The position numbers and the translations under genes were made by a program. From Pseudonocardiales bacterium (GTDB lineage Bacteria > Actinomycetota > Actinomycetes > Mycobacteriales > Pseudonocardiaceae), in the NCBI GenBank assembly GCA_019243635.1, contig JAFAUB010000133.1, forward strand, positions 1 through 64,000: 64,000 bases of DNA. Reading direction: 5' to 3'. Positions within the stretch are counted from its first letter, which is position 1. Every line of letters starts with the position of its first letter. The notes under the pieces are model-generated. The model was not told the DNA's origin. It did no database searches and saw only the letters and a list, made by a program, of their open reading frames with translations. Positions 10,661-20,197 of the stretch are shown here, in pieces.

Positions 10661-11085
10661 TGTTGTTCTCCGTTCATTGAGGTCATGTGGAGGAGCGTGG
10701 ACCTGGTGGTGATACATGTAGGAGTGGAGAGCCGGCGTCGGTGATGCATCAGAGTTCGGCAAAGTCGTCCCCACTTGCCGAGCGCTTCAGCTGAGACCCG
10801 GGCGTAGGTGGCCAGCGAGCGGACCGAGGTGTGCCCGGACAGGGCCATGAGCATGGGGGTGGAGGCGCCGGCTTCGGCGGCGTGGGTGAGTGCGGAGTGG
10901 CGCGGTTGGGGCAGGGTGAACGGCCCGCCGGGCATGCCGGTGGTATGGGCCCGGAACAGCTCAGCCGCCCGCCGGTAGGACAGCCGGGCCTTGCCGGTGG
11001 GCGAGTCGACGTCGACCAGCGCGACCGAGGGGCGGGCCTTGCGGTCGGTGAGGAACCCCGGTCCGCGCCGGCGTCCAGCCGGCAT
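10642..11085 (-). pseudogene. tyrosine recombinase (integrase) C-terminal fragment
   Basis: Only the catalytic C-terminus remains. RHSALTHAAEAG gives the Arg of the HxxR-type box, SGHTSVRSLATYARVS carries the second His/Trp-site His and the nucleophile Tyr. The N-terminal arm-binding and core domains are missing, and the frame runs on into unrelated sequence after about 10745. Such enzymes integrate phages, integrative elements or integron-like cassettes. It marks the region as a former integration site. Confidence 0.65.
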
Positions 11086-11139
11086 CCGGGGTAGCAGCCG
11101 CGCGGTGCTGGTCTGTCAGACGATCACATCACGGGTACC

Positions 11140-11652
11140 GCCCTTGCGGATCACGACCGCGCACCGGTTCGGGGTGTCGAGGTCGGTGACGTTCCAGGTC
11201 GCCAGACCCCGGAATCCCTGGAAGCCCGCTTCACCGGCTATGAGTCGCAGGCCCGCAGCATGGCCGACCAGACCCGCTTCATCGGCTACGACCTCACTGG
11301 GGATGGCAGGCTCGCCCGGTGGGTACCACGGCGCTGCGCGTCGACCATTATGTGCGCACCGCCGAGTACGTGATCCTGCTCGGCGCCGAGGGTCGTGGTC
11401 TGCCGCTGAGGCGACCCTGCTGACGTTGGACTACGGCTTTCACATCACGCAGCTGCGCGCGTCTGGTTGAAAGTCCTCGAGCACGACACCACCGGAGTCC
11501 GAGCATACGAAGGCGCCGGCTTCACCCCAGTCGGCCGGCTGCGCCGCTCCGGGTACTGGCTTGGCGCTGAATGCGATGAGATCATCATGGACGCGCTCCG
11601 CGACGAGTTCCCCGGGCCGTCCGCGGTTCGCCGACTGATCGGAGGGGACTGA
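11140..11652 (+). pseudogene. GNAT N-acetyltransferase, multiply frameshifted
   Basis: Pieces of one GNAT protein are spread over all three plus frames in the correct order: LEARFTGYESQARSMADQTRF, then PVGTTALRVDHYVRTAEYVILL, then AEATLLTLDYGFHITQLR, and finally VWLKVLEHDTTGVRAYEGAGF to the stop at 11652. At least three frame breaks separate them. An intact relative would acetylate a small amine or an antibiotic; here no functional product is possible. Confidence 0.65.
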
Positions 11653-11670
11653 CCACGCGAGCGTCGCCTG

Positions 11671-13431
11671 TCATGAGCGGAGCTCGTGGGTGTGGTCGGG
11701 GAGCCGGCGGGTGATGCCTCGGCGGGCCAGCAGCTCCATGATCGGGACGGCGACGCGGCGGGTGGTGTCCAGGGCCTGCCGGGCCTGGCTGAGGGTGAAC
11801 GGGCTGGGCAGTCCGCGCAGCCGCTCGAGGGCGGCCCCCTCCGCGCCGGGAGCGAGGTAGATCCCGTCGGCGATCTTGAGTAGCTCGCCGGCCCGCACGG
11901 CGGCGGCGAGTTCTTCGGCGCCCAGCCCGAGCTCGGCGAGCCGGTGCGCCTCGGGTGCGGCGAAGGGCCGCCGCGCGAGCTCGGCGCGAAGGTCGGCGAT
12001 CGCGTCGCGGACCGCGTCGGGCAGCCCACCGGCCGGCCCGACGCGGTGCACTCGCCCCTCGGTGACCGCCAGTCGCGAGCCCAGCAGCAGCTCGACCAGC
12101 CGCGCGTCCGGCATCCCGGTGACGTGCCGGGCGGTCTGCAGGGGCATGCCCGGCCGCAGCGGGTTCGCGACGGCGTGCGCGGCCACCGCGTCGGCGAGCC
12201 GGGCGGCCCGCTGCGCCGCCGCGGCGGGGTCGACCAGCCAACCACCCGCCTGCGGCACCCCAGCGGGCTCGGACGCACCCATCGCGACCAGCTCGTCGCG
12301 TCGCACCACACCGCGGCGGCGCAGCTCGGCGGCGCCGTCCGGGGTGCCGTCCATCGTGCCCAGCTCGGCGGCGCGGGCCGCTGCCGCCCCTCGGCGGCGC
12401 AGCACGGGTGGGACCACATCCAGCACGGTGACCCCGGCGGTGACACGCCGGCTACCGGGATCGCGAAGCAGCGCGCGGTCCCCGATCCGCAGCGGCAGCG
12501 GTTGCGCCAAGCCCAACCGCGCGGTGTCCACGCCCAGCGGCCGGACTCGCACCGCCACCGCGGCCGTGCCGGCGTGCAGCACCACATGCCGGGGCAGCTC
12601 GGCCGCCGGGCCGGTGGACAGCCGGACATCGACGGTGCGGGTGGCCAGCCAGGCTCCCGGGGTGAGCACGGCATCACCGCGGCGCACGGCCTCGCGGGGC
12701 ACCCCCCGCAGGTTGACCGCCACCCGGGCCACCGCGGGCGCGGACTCGACGGGCACGCCCAGTGACTGCAGCCCCCGCACGCCCACCCGCCGCCCCCCGG
12801 GGCCCAGCTCCAGCTCGTCACCGACGCGTAGCGTCCCGCCGGCCAACGTTCCGGTGACCACGGTGCCCGCGCCGTGGATGGTGAACGCTCGGTCCACCCA
12901 CAGCCGGACGTCGGCGTGGAGATCCGGCGCGGGCAGCCGGGCGGCCAGCGTGCCCAGCGCGGCCCGCAGGTCGTCCAGCCCGGCCCCCGTGAGGCCGGAG
13001 ACGCAGACCGAGGGGACCCGGCCCAACGACGAGCCCGCCAGGTGCTCCAGCGCCTCCCCGCGGGCCGCCTCCGGGTCCATCAGGTCGCTGCGGGTCACCG
13101 CCAGCAGCCCGTGCCGCACGTTCAGCGCGTGCAGCGCCTCCAGGTGCTCCCGGGACTGCGGCATCCAGCCCTCGTCGGCCGCGACCACGAACAGCACAGC
13201 GGGCACCGGACCGACACCGGCGAGCATGTTCGGCACGAACCGCTCGTGCCCGGGAACGTCCACGAACGCCACCGTCGGCCCGGTGGGCAGGGTCGTCCAG
13301 GCGAACCCCAGATCGATGGTCATCCCCCGGCGGCGCTCGGCCGCCCACCGGTCGGGCTCCATCCCGGTCAACGCGCGGACCAGGGTGGACTTGCCGTGGT
13401 CGACATGACCCGCGGTGGCTACGACGTGCAT
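11671..13431 (-). CDS. selB: selenocysteine-specific elongation factor SelB
   Basis: The special elongation factor that brings Sec-tRNA-Sec to UGA codons and binds the SECIS hairpin, 586 residues. The N-terminal GTPase has GHVDHGKST (G1) and DVPGHE (G3); the G4 box reads TRSD. Elongation-factor beta-barrels follow and the C-terminal part has winged-helix repeats that read the SECIS. It begins at ATG 13431 and overlaps the end of selA by 13 bases, so the two are one transcript. Its target, fdhA, lies 1.5 kb away on the other strand. Confidence 0.95.
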   Translation of the reverse strand: MHVVATAGHVDHGKSTLVRALTGMEPDRWAAERRRGMTIDLGFAWTTLPTGPTVAFVDVPGHERFVPNMLAGVGPVPAVLFVVAADEGWMPQSREHLEALHALNVRHGLLAVTRSDLMDPEAARGEALEHLAGSSLGRVPSVCVSGLTGAGLDDLRAALGTLAARLPAPDLHADVRLWVDRAFTIHGAGTVVTGTLAGGTLRVGDELELGPGGRRVGVRGLQSLGVPVESAPAVARVAVNLRGVPREAVRRGDAVLTPGAWLATRTVDVRLSTGPAAELPRHVVLHAGTAAVAVRVRPLGVDTARLGLAQPLPLRIGDRALLRDPGSRRVTAGVTVLDVVPPVLRRRGAAAARAAELGTMDGTPDGAAELRRRGVVRRDELVAMGASEPAGVPQAGGWLVDPAAAAQRAARLADAVAAHAVANPLRPGMPLQTARHVTGMPDARLVELLLGSRLAVTEGRVHRVGPAGGLPDAVRDAIADLRAELARRPFAAPEAHRLAELGLGAEELAAAVRAGELLKIADGIYLAPGAEGAALERLRGLPSPFTLSQARQALDTTRRVAVPIMELLARRGITRRLPDHTHELRS

Positions 13432-14708
13432 GCCAGTACCGCGTCGCGCACCGCGGTGTCGTGCTCGGCGGGCAGCGCGCGGAGATCGAGCAGGCAGCGG
13501 CCGCGTTCGACGCGGCCGAGCACCGGCGGGCTGCCGGTCCGCAACAGCGGGGCGTAGCGCTCCGGCAGGCTGACCGCGGCGCTGTCCAGCGTCACCCCCG
13601 GCGCGCCGCCACCGCCCACCGCGGCCCGTGCCGCCACCGCCGTCGCGTCCACCCCGCGCGCGGCCAGCGCCGTCGCGATCGCCCTCGCGCGCCGCCGCAG
13701 CGCATCGGGGTCGGCGGCCAGGGCCCGCGCGGTGGGGGTCTCGGGTCCCCGCAGGGTGGCCTCTAGCGCGGCCAGGGTGAGCTTGTCCACCCGCAACGCC
13801 CGAGCCAGCGGGTGCCGGCGCAGCCGGGTCACCAGCGGCTCGCAGCCCAGCAGCAGCCCGGCCTGCGGACCGCCGAGCAGCTTGTCGCCGCTGGCCGTGA
13901 CCAGGTCAGCACCGTGGGCCAGGGTGGTGGCGGCGTCGGGCTCCGCAGGCAGCGCGGGGTGCGGCGCGAGCAGTCCCGAGCCGATGTCGACGACCACCGG
14001 CACCCCCAGCCCGGTCAGCTCCTTGACCGGTACCGAGGAAGTGAACCCGGTGACGCGGAAGTTGGAGGGATGCACCTTGAGCACGAACCCGGTCCCGCGC
14101 CCGGTCGCCGCGGCGTAGTCCTCGCGGGTGACCCGGTTGGTGGTGCCGACCTCACGCAGCCGGGCACCGGTGGACTCCAGCAGCTCAGGGATGCGGAACC
14201 CGTCGCCGATCTCCACCATCTCACCGCGCGCCAGCACGATCTCGCGACCCGCGGCCAGCGCGGTCGCGGCGAGCACCAGCGCCGCGGCGCCGTTGTTCAC
14301 CACCGCGACGCCGCCCGCCGAGGGCACCGACTCCGCCAGCGCGGCCACCGCCCCGGCCCCGCGCTGCCCTCGCCCGCCGGTGGCCAGGTCGAGCTCCACA
14401 TCGGTGGTGCCGGCTGCGGCTCCCAACGCCTCGACCGCGGCGGCGGACAGCGGCGCCCGGCCCAGGTTGGTGTGCAGCAGCACCCCGGTCGCGTTGAGCA
14501 CCGGGCGCAGCGTCGTCGCCGTGTCCGGCAAGGCGGCCAGCACGTCCGCGACGACATCGGCCGGCGGCAGGGTGCCCTCACGGACCCGCTGCTGAGCCGC
14601 GCTCACCGCCCGCTTCACCCGCGGCCGCCCCCACCGCCGCGCGGCGGCCATCACCGCCGGCACGGCCAGCACCGCGTCGGTACGCGGAACCTGCCGGCGC
14701 ACATCCAT
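13419..14708 (-). CDS. selA: L-seryl-tRNA(Sec) selenium transferase
   Basis: PLP enzyme that converts Ser-tRNA-Sec to Sec-tRNA-Sec using selenophosphate, 429 residues. The PLP lysine is in SGDKLLGGPQAG; NATGVLLHTNLGRAPL is a strong SelA signature. The start is ATG 14708, since the 180 codons open upstream show no family match. The gene is divergent from fdhA with 229 bases between the starts. No selD is in the window; it must lie elsewhere. Confidence 0.95.
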   Translation of the reverse strand: MDVRRQVPRTDAVLAVPAVMAAARRWGRPRVKRAVSAAQQRVREGTLPPADVVADVLAALPDTATTLRPVLNATGVLLHTNLGRAPLSAAAVEALGAAAGTTDVELDLATGGRGQRGAGAVAALAESVPSAGGVAVVNNGAAALVLAATALAAGREIVLARGEMVEIGDGFRIPELLESTGARLREVGTTNRVTREDYAAATGRGTGFVLKVHPSNFRVTGFTSSVPVKELTGLGVPVVVDIGSGLLAPHPALPAEPDAATTLAHGADLVTASGDKLLGGPQAGLLLGCEPLVTRLRRHPLARALRVDKLTLAALEATLRGPETPTARALAADPDALRRRARAIATALAARGVDATAVAARAAVGGGGAPGVTLDSAAVSLPERYAPLLRTGSPPVLGRVERGRCLLDLRALPAEHDTAVRDAVLACTS

Positions 14709-14794
14709 AGCCCGCACGTTAGCTCCCCCGACCTCTCGGTGGGCAGAGTGCCTCGACCGCGCTAGCCTCGGCGTGGAGGTGTCTGGGTGAGATC

Positions 14795-14846
14795 CCGCGC
14801 TTCTCAGAGCACCCGCGCTTTCAGAGCACCCACGCTTTTCAGAGTA
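14795..14846 (+). promoter_or_regulatory. three direct repeats between selA and fdhA
   Basis: Three near-identical copies of about 17 bases with consensus CCCGCGCTTTTCAGAGCA lie head to tail between the divergent starts of selA (14708) and fdhA (14938). Spacing of one and a half helical turns and the intergenic position suggest an operator array for a regulator of the Sec-formate genes. No regulator is identified. This is inference from position and repetition. Confidence 0.45.
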
Positions 14847-14937
14847 GGAGTGGCCGAGCACCGCGGCCGGGCGGTTCCATTCCGGTTCGCCTTCACGCGG
14901 GGTGTGGCAGCTCCTCGCAGTGCGGGATGGAGGACCT

Positions 14938-17900
14938 GTGGGAGTGCGGCGGTGGATGGGGAGCTGGCCGGTCGTCCGGCAGGTGACGGGGCCGGACCGG
15001 ACTGCTCGCGGGGACGCCGTTCGATCATCCTCCAGCGAGCACCTGCGCCCTCGCGTCTCGGAGGCCGACCGCGTCGTCCAGTCGATCTGCCCGTTCTGCG
15101 GGGTGGGCTGCGGGCAGCGGGTGTTCGTGAAGGACGACGAGGTCATCCAGATCGAGGGCGATCCGGACTCGCCCATCTCGCGGGGCAAGCTCTGCCCCAA
15201 GGGGGCCGCCAGCAAGCAGCTGCTCACCCGGCCCGACCGGGTGACCAAGGTCCGTTACCGCCGTCCCGGCGGCACCGACTGGGAGGACCTCGACCTCGAC
15301 GCGGCGATGGACATGATCGCTGATCGGGTGATCGAGACCCGCCGGCGCACCTGGCAGGAAACCGACTCCGACGGACGGGTGCTGCGCCGCACGATGGGCA
15401 TCGCCCATCTCGGCGGGGCCACGCTGGACAACGAGGAGAACTATCTCATCAAGAAGCTGTATACCGCGCTGGGCGCGATCCAGGTGGAGAACCAGGCCCG
15501 GTTTTGACACAGCTCCACCGTTCCCGGTCTGGGGACCAGCTTCGGTCGCGGCGGCGCGACGACGTTCCAGCAGGATCTCGCCAAGAGTGACTGCATCGTC
15601 ATCCAGGGTTCGAACTTCGCCGAGTGCCATCCGGTCGGCTTTCAGTTCGTGATCGACGCCAAGCTGCGCGGCGCCAAGATCATTCATATCGATCCGCGGT
15701 TCACCCGGACCAGCGCGCTCGCCGACCTGCACGTGCCGATCCGGGCGGGCACGGATATCGCCCTGCTCGGCGGCCTGATCAACTACGTACTGAGCGAGGG
15801 TGAGGAGTTCCGCGAGTACGTCGTCGCGTACACGAACGCGGCGGCGATCATCAGCGAGGACTACCGCGACACCGAAGACCTCGACGGGCTGTTCAGCGGG
15901 TGGGACCCGGAGCAGGGCGCCTACGACGTCACCACCTGGAGGTACGAGGACGGCGGCTCGGATCACCGCGATGGTCCCCGACACAAGGCGACCGCGGGCG
16001 GTGACAGGTACGGCAGCGGCGGCGCATCCGTCAGCGCGAAACCCCCCCGCGACGAGACGTTGCAGCATCCGCGGTGCGTGTTCCAGATTCTCAGGCGGCA
16101 CTACGCCCGTTACACCCCGGAGCTCGTCGAGCAGGTGTGCGGGATCCCGCGCGAGACGTTCCTCGAGGTGGCCCGGTCGATCACCCGGAACAGCGGGCGG
16201 GAGCGAACCACGAACTGGTCGTACGCGGTCGGTTGGACCCAGCACAGCGTGGGCGTGCAGTACATCCGCGCGGCGTCGATCCTGCAGGCGCTGCTCGGCA
16301 ACATCGGCCGGCCCGGCGGCGGGATCCTGGCGCTGCGAGGGCACGCGAGCATCCAGGGCTCCACCGACATCCCGACCCTGTTCAACATCCTGCCCGGCTA
16401 CCTGCCGATGCCGGTGGGGTCGCTCGGGAGATCCCTGGCGGACTACGTTGCTCCTAACGCCGGTGTTGCCGGGTTCTGGGGCGACATGCCCAGCTACATC
16501 GTCAGCCTGCTTAAGGCGTGGTTCGGCGACGCCGCCAGTGCGGAGAACGACTACGGCTTCGGCTGGCTGCCGCGGCTGACCGGGGACCACAACAACTACC
16601 GGACCGTTCTCGATATGGTCGATGGCAGGGTTCCCGGCTACATCGTGGCCGGGGAGAACCCGGCTGTCGGCGGGGCGAACGCCCGGATGCAGCGGCTGGG
16701 CCTGGCAAAGCTCGAGTGGCTTGTCGTGCGGGACATGACATGCATCGAGACCGCGACGTTCTGGAAGAACTCGCCCGAGGTCGAGTCCGGTGAGCTGCGC
16801 ACCGAGGACATCGGCACCGAGGTGTTCTTTCTGCCTGCGGCCGGCCATGTGGAGAAGGAGGGCACGTTCACCAATACCCAGCGGCTGCTGCAGTGGCGGC
16901 ATAAGGCGGTGGAGCCGCCGGACGATGCCCGCAGCGACCTGGGATTCTTCTACCACCTCGGCCGGATCATCAAGGAGCGGTTGGCTGGTTCCGACGATCC
17001 TCGCGACGCCTCGGTCCGGGCGCTGACCTGGGACTATCCGGTACAGGGGCCGAAGGCGGAGCCGTCGGGCGCAGCGGTGCTGCAGGAGATCAACGGGCGG
17101 GGACGCGACGGGGAGCTGCTCTCCGCCTACACCCAGCTGCGCGACGACGGCTCGACGAGCTGCGGCTGTTGGATCTACTGCGGGGTGTACGCCGACGGGA
17201 TCAACCAGGCCGCCCGGCGCAAGCCGGTGTCGCAGCAGGACTGGGTGGCCGCCGAGTGGGGCTGGGCATGGCCGGCGAACCGGCGGCAGCTCTACAACCG
17301 CGCCTCGGCCGACCCCGAGGGCAAGCCGTGGAGCGGGCGCAAGGCGTTGATCTGGTGGGACGGGACGCACTGGACGGGCAAGGACGTGCCGGACTTCCCG
17401 CCGGACAAGCCGCCGGACTACATTCCACCGCCGGGCGCGAAGGCGGGGGCGGCACTGGCCGGCGACGACCCGTTCATCATGCAGACCGACGGCAAGGCCT
17501 GGCTCTTCGCGCCGGTCGGGCTGGTCGACGGACCGCTGCCGACGCACTACGAGCCGGTGGAGACGCCGCACCGCAACCTGCTGCACCCCGAGCAGCCGGC
17601 GAACCCGGCCGCCGTGCTGTACGACCAGCCGGGCAACCGGCACCATCCGGTCGGCTCGGCCGTCTTCCCGTACGTGCTCACGACCTTCCGCCTCACCGAG
17701 CACCACACCGGCGGCGGGATGAGCCGCCACCTTTCCTACCTCGCCGAGCTGCAGCCCGAAGCGTTCTGCGAGGTCTCCCCCGAACTGGCCCGCGAGCGCG
17801 GGCTCACCCATCTCGGGTGGGCCACGCTCGTCACCGCGCGCAGTGCGGTCGAGTTCAAGGTCCTCGTCACCGAGCGGTTGCGGCCGGTGCGCGTCGAGGG

Positions 17901-18123
17901 CCGCGAAACCCACCAGATCGGGGTGCCGTGGCACTACGGCCCTAACGGGCTCGCCACCGGTGACAGCGCCAACGACCTGCTGTCGATCACGCTCGACCCC
18001 AATGTGCACATTCAGGAGTCCAAGGTGCTCACCTGCGACATCCGGCCCGGTCGGCGACCGCACGGTCACAGACTTCAGGCGTTCATCGAGGGCTACCGGC
18101 GGCGGGCGGGGATCGAGTCATGA
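14938..18123 (+). CDS. fdhA: selenocysteine-containing formate dehydrogenase alpha subunit
   Basis: Catalytic Mo/W-bis-MGD subunit that oxidises formate to CO2, 1061 residues if the UGA at 15505-15507 is read as Sec (residue 190). An N-terminal [4Fe-4S] site uses Cys 51, 54, 58 and 86 (SICPFCGVGC and GKLCPKG). The context NQARF-Sec-HSSTVPGLG matches the NQAR-Sec-HGPTV site of FdnG/FdoG enzymes. The frame stays open on both sides of the UGA and a SECIS follows it. I chose GTG 14938 with GGAGG just upstream, because the family starts with a similar VRxWxGSWP block. Standard gene callers would split this gene at the UGA. The stop overlaps fdhB (ATGA). Confidence 0.95.
15505..15540 (+). promoter_or_regulatory. 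UGA-Sec codon and bacterial SECIS element
   Basis: UGA at 15505-15507 is followed, after 18 bases, by the loop GGUCU (15526-15530). The loop is closed by a six-pair stem, GTTCCC (15520-15525) with GGGGAC (15531-15536), one pair being U-G. As far as I recall, the E. coli fdhF SECIS has the same loop and the same 18-base distance. This is the element SelB reads. Confidence 0.92.
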
Positions 18124-19109
18124 ATGCCTACATCGAGCCTGGCAGCCCCGTCGCTCGCGCCGAGCGGCCCGGGGCGGGAAGCACCACCGACCCCACCGCC
18201 GGGCTGGCGGGCAACGTCGGCACGCCGTACACGACCCCGATGAGCGGGCAGACCGAGCGGGCCGCGTACCTGGGCATGCCTGGGGAGCGCCCGCCGCGGC
18301 TGGGCTTTTTCACCGACACCTCGTTGTGCATCGGGTGCAAGGCCTGCGAAGTGGCCTGCAAGGAGTGGAACCTCGTCCCCGCGGACACCGGCCCGACCGG
18401 CGGCAACCCGGCAGACCTCGACGAGGTGCGCGGTATGGACCTGCTCGGCATGTCCTACGACAACTCCGGTGCGCTGGGGGCGTCGACGTGGCGGCACGTC
18501 GCGTTCATCGAGACGGAGCACCGCATCGACGCCGCGCAGCAGGGCGACGTCCGGTGGCTGATGTCCTCCAACGTCTGCAAGCACTGCACCCACGCCGCAT
18601 GCCTGGACGTGTGCCCGACCGGGGCGCTGATGCGGACCGAGTTCGACACCGTCTACGTGCAGCCCGACGTCTGCAACGGCTGCGGCTACTGCGTGCCCGC
18701 GTGCCCCTACGGCGTGATCGACATTCGGCCCGGGGACGGCCGCGCCTTCAAGTGCACCCTCTGCTACGACCGCACCAAGGACGGGCTCACCCCGGCGTGT
18801 GCGCAGGCCTGCCCGACCGAGTCGATCCAGTTCGGGCCGCTCGAGGAGCTCCGCGAGCGGGCCGACCGCCGGCTGGCTCAGCTGCACGCGAACGGGGTGC
18901 CCGAAGCGCGGCTGTACGGCCGCGACCCGGACGACGGCGTCGGCGGCGACGGTGCGTTCTTCCTGCTGCTCGACGAACCGGAGGTCTACGGTCTTCCCCC
19001 GGACCCGGTCGTCACCACGCGTGACCTGCCGCAGATGTGGAGACGCGCGGCGGTAGCGGCGGTGGGGCTGGCCGCCGCCATTGCGGGCTCGTTTCTGGGG
19101 AGACGCTGA
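18120..19109 (+). CDS. fdhB: formate dehydrogenase beta subunit, four [4Fe-4S] clusters
   Basis: Electron-transfer subunit, 329 residues. Four cysteine groups can be seen in order: CIGCKACEVACKEWN, CKHCTHAACLDVCP, CNGCGYCVPACPYG and CTLCYDRTKDG...CAQACP. This is the HybA/FdnH arrangement. A single hydrophobic segment near the C-terminus (AAVAAVGLAAAIAGSFLG) anchors it in the membrane. It starts inside the fdhA stop (ATGA) and its own stop overlaps the next start (TGATG), so the operon is translationally coupled. Confidence 0.93.
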   Translation: MNAYIEPGSPVARAERPGAGSTTDPTAGLAGNVGTPYTTPMSGQTERAAYLGMPGERPPRLGFFTDTSLCIGCKACEVACKEWNLVPADTGPTGGNPADLDEVRGMDLLGMSYDNSGALGASTWRHVAFIETEHRIDAAQQGDVRWLMSSNVCKHCTHAACLDVCPTGALMRTEFDTVYVQPDVCNGCGYCVPACPYGVIDIRPGDGRAFKCTLCYDRTKDGLTPACAQACPTESIQFGPLEELRERADRRLAQLHANGVPEARLYGRDPDDGVGGDGAFFLLLDEPEVYGLPPDPVVTTRDLPQMWRRAAVAAVGLAAAIAGSFLGRR

Positions 19110-20197
19110 TGGCGCACGGTGATCAGAACCCGATCGACGCAAGCGCGACCAGCCACCGCACCGACGGGCGTAGCGGACGCTCCGGGGGACGGCACCGCGG
19201 CCGCCGGCGCGAACGTGGCTCGATGGTGCCTGCCGCGGAGTTCAGCTCCTACTACGGTCGGCCGATCCTCAAGAAGCCGACCTGGAGAAGTCCGGACGTG
19301 CCGGTCTACCTCTGGGTCGGCGGTCTCGCCGGCACCTCGGCGGTCGTCGCAGCGCTGGGCGACGCGACGAGACGACCGGCGCTGCGCCGCGGCGGCCGGC
19401 TCGTCGCCGCGGGTGGCGCGTTGGTGGGCACGATGGCACTACTACACGACCTGGGCCGGCCGGAGCGGTTCCTCAACATGCTGCGGGTGATCAAACCGAC
19501 CTCGCCGCTGTCGATCGGCTCGTGGATCCTCAGCCCGTTCGCCGCGTTCGCGTCTGCGGCCGCCGCGTCGGAGATCACCGGCATCGCTCCGCGGCTCGGT
19601 CGGCTCGCCGGCTGGGGCGCTGCGCTCTTTGGCCCGCCGCTGGCCAGTTACACCGGTGTGCTGCTCTCCGATACGGCCGTCCCAGCGTGGCACGAGGCCC
19701 GCGGTGAGCTCCCGGTGCTGTTCGTCAGCAGCGGTGCGGCGGCCGGCGCGGGCGTCCAGCTTCTCGTCACCGGGCTCACCGGCGCCGGGCGTCAGGAGCG
19801 GGATCCGATGATCCGGCTGGCGGTGGCCGGGGCTGCGGCGGAGCTGGTCATCGGGGAGGCTCTGGAGCGTCGGCTCGAGCGGGTTCCCGGTGACATCGCC
19901 GACGTTTACCGCACTGGCAAGGCGGGACGGCGCAACCGACTGGCCCGGGTGCTCACCACCTGCGGCGGCCTCGGCGCGCTGCTCGCTGGGCGCAGCCGGG
20001 TGGCCGCCGTGATGTCAGGCGCCGCGCTCGCCGCTGGGTCGCTGGCCACCCGGTTCGCGGTGTTCGAGGCGGGCCTGGCGTCGGCGGCGGACCCGCGGCA
20101 CGTCGTCGCCCCGCAGCGCGCCCGGCTCGCCGAGCGCGGCCGTCACTCCAGCGCCGAAGGCTCGTGGCTAGCCGCCGAGAACGCGGGTGTGTCGTGA
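19109..20197 (+). CDS. nrfD: NrfD-family membrane subunit of formate dehydrogenase
   Basis: 362-residue integral membrane protein of the NrfD/PsrC family, which passes electrons between an FeS subunit and the quinone pool. A basic soluble N-terminus (about 60 residues) is followed by SSYYGRPILKKPTW, a typical entry, and then about eight hydrophobic helices. It replaces the cytochrome b FdnI used in enteric enzymes. The start ATG 19109 overlaps the fdhB stop. The last 30 bases overlap the convergent glycosyltransferase gene. Confidence 0.88.
   Translation: MAHGDQNPIDASATSHRTDGRSGRSGGRHRGRRRERGSMVPAAEFSSYYGRPILKKPTWRSPDVPVYLWVGGLAGTSAVVAALGDATRRPALRRGGRLVAAGGALVGTMALLHDLGRPERFLNMLRVIKPTSPLSIGSWILSPFAAFASAAAASEITGIAPRLGRLAGWGAALFGPPLASYTGVLLSDTAVPAWHEARGELPVLFVSSGAAAGAGVQLLVTGLTGAGRQERDPMIRLAVAGAAAELVIGEALERRLERVPGDIADVYRTGKAGRRNRLARVLTTCGGLGALLAGRSRVAAVMSGAALAAGSLATRFAVFEAGLASAADPRHVVAPQRARLAERGRHSSAEGSWLAAENAGVS

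Noticed and set aside
15505-15507. UGA in fdhA as an ordinary nonsense mutation
   Set aside because: SECIS, selA, selB, tRNA-Sec and the exact Mo-ligand position all support recoding.
15025-18069. A 1014-codon open frame antisense to fdhA
   Set aside because: It covers the Sec codon region exactly opposite a clear enzyme and has shadow composition; its length comes from lack of stops in GC-rich antisense sequence.
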